Assembly: GCA_016841725.1 (NCBI GenBank)
Contig: JAENYP010000020.1
Span: forward strand, 1 to 52,120
Origin: Thermincola carboxydiphila
Lineage (GTDB): Bacteria > Bacillota > Thermincolia > Thermincolales > UBA2595
Reading direction: 5' to 3'
DNA length: 52,120 nucleotides
Made by a program: the position numbers and the translations under genes. A model generated the notes under the pieces. That model made no database searches, had not been told where the DNA came from, and worked only from the letters and a program-made list of their open reading frames with translations. Every line of letters starts with the position of its first letter. Positions within the stretch are counted from its first letter, which is position 1. Positions 52,072 to 52,120 of this stretch are shown piece after piece.

Positions 52072-52120
52072 GTGCGCCCAGCATGGGCGCAGTCTAACGG
52101 GTGCAAGTCCCGAGTGCGGG
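52072..52120 (+). mobile_element. 5' end of a class IIC group II intron (cut by the window end)
   Basis: GTGCGCCCAGCATGGGCGCA then GTCTAAC and GGGTGCAAGTCCCGA match the conserved start of domain I in group IIC introns such as the Oceanobacillus iheyensis intron, recalled from the published sequence, with only a few substitutions. The GTGCG 5' boundary and the GGGTG...TCCCG stem are visible. The reverse transcriptase and 3' end lie beyond the window. Confidence 0.92.

Noticed and set aside
1-52120. tRNA, rRNA or prophage genes
   Set aside because: No cloverleaf with CCA-end pattern, no rRNA sequence and no phage structural or integrase genes were seen on either strand.

Overview
The window looks like the chromosome of an anaerobic Firmicute, most likely a Clostridia/Peptococcaceae-type organism. 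The evidence is strong AGGAGG-type ribosome binding sites with many TTG and GTG starts, oxygen/NO-defence genes typical of anaerobes (rubredoxin-fused flavoprotein, rubrerythrin), a CIRCE/HrcA site, a YedF selenium-metabolism protein, a stand-alone AICAR formyltransferase under a ZTP riboswitch, SLH-anchored surface proteins, and a class IIC group II intron. The assignment is inferred from gene content; no rRNA or tRNA is present to fix it.

Layout. 1-3.3 kb: an ABC-F ribosome-protection gene behind a leader-peptide attenuator, then a degenerate GGDEF/LuxR regulator. 3.3-4.7 kb: hrb-rbr oxidative/nitrosative stress pair. 4.7-9.7 kb: MarR regulator, membrane-fusion protein and RND pump. 9.7-11.7 kb: metallo-beta-lactamase-fold hydrolase and the PrsA foldase lipoprotein. 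11.7-13.5 kb: a broken GLUG-repeat surface-protein gene in three frames. 13.6-16.8 kb: PadR regulator with its membrane partner, then an ECF sigma factor with a large membrane anti-sigma-like protein. 16.8-18.9 kb: MarR and a DHA2-type drug pump. 19-21.2 kb: a receiver-like protein lacking the phosphorylation site, and a DUF6323/DUF6179-like pair of unknown function. 21.2-22.2 kb: a dense regulatory stretch (overlapping divergent promoters, a possible small RNA, repeats, CIRCE). 21.6-28.2 kb: DUF6530-like protein, HtpG, AraC regulator, PPOX-fold protein, YedF, a DUF3298/PdaC-type lipoprotein and a hypothetical protein. 28.4-30.9 kb: a TipAS-type MerR regulator and a Mef-like MFS pump behind a macrolide-type leader peptide and two attenuators. 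31-36.4 kb: a two-kinase hybrid sensor, a receiver/BTAD regulator, a ParE toxin with a damaged antitoxin, and a second phosphosite-less receiver. 36.4-50.6 kb: three giant SLH surface proteins in tandem. 50.6-52.1 kb: ZTP riboswitch, AICAR formyltransferase, its terminator, and the first 49 bases of a group IIC intron.

How the parts fit together. Two themes dominate. The first is drug and stress response: an ABC-F protein, a Mef-like pump, an RND pump and a DHA2 pump each sit next to their own local control (leader peptide or MarR), and both leader peptides carry a basic-X-basic motif of the kind known to stall ribosomes with macrolides. The second is the cell envelope: a large sensor kinase, a BTAD regulator and an inactive-receiver protein lie directly upstream of three SLH proteins that share one C-terminal anchoring module but carry different outer domains. 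The most novel-looking items are the pair of receiver proteins that have lost the same phosphorylation residues, the DUF6323/DUF6179 locus with its overlapping promoters and candidate small RNA, the kinase-to-S-layer locus, and the leader-peptide attenuators.
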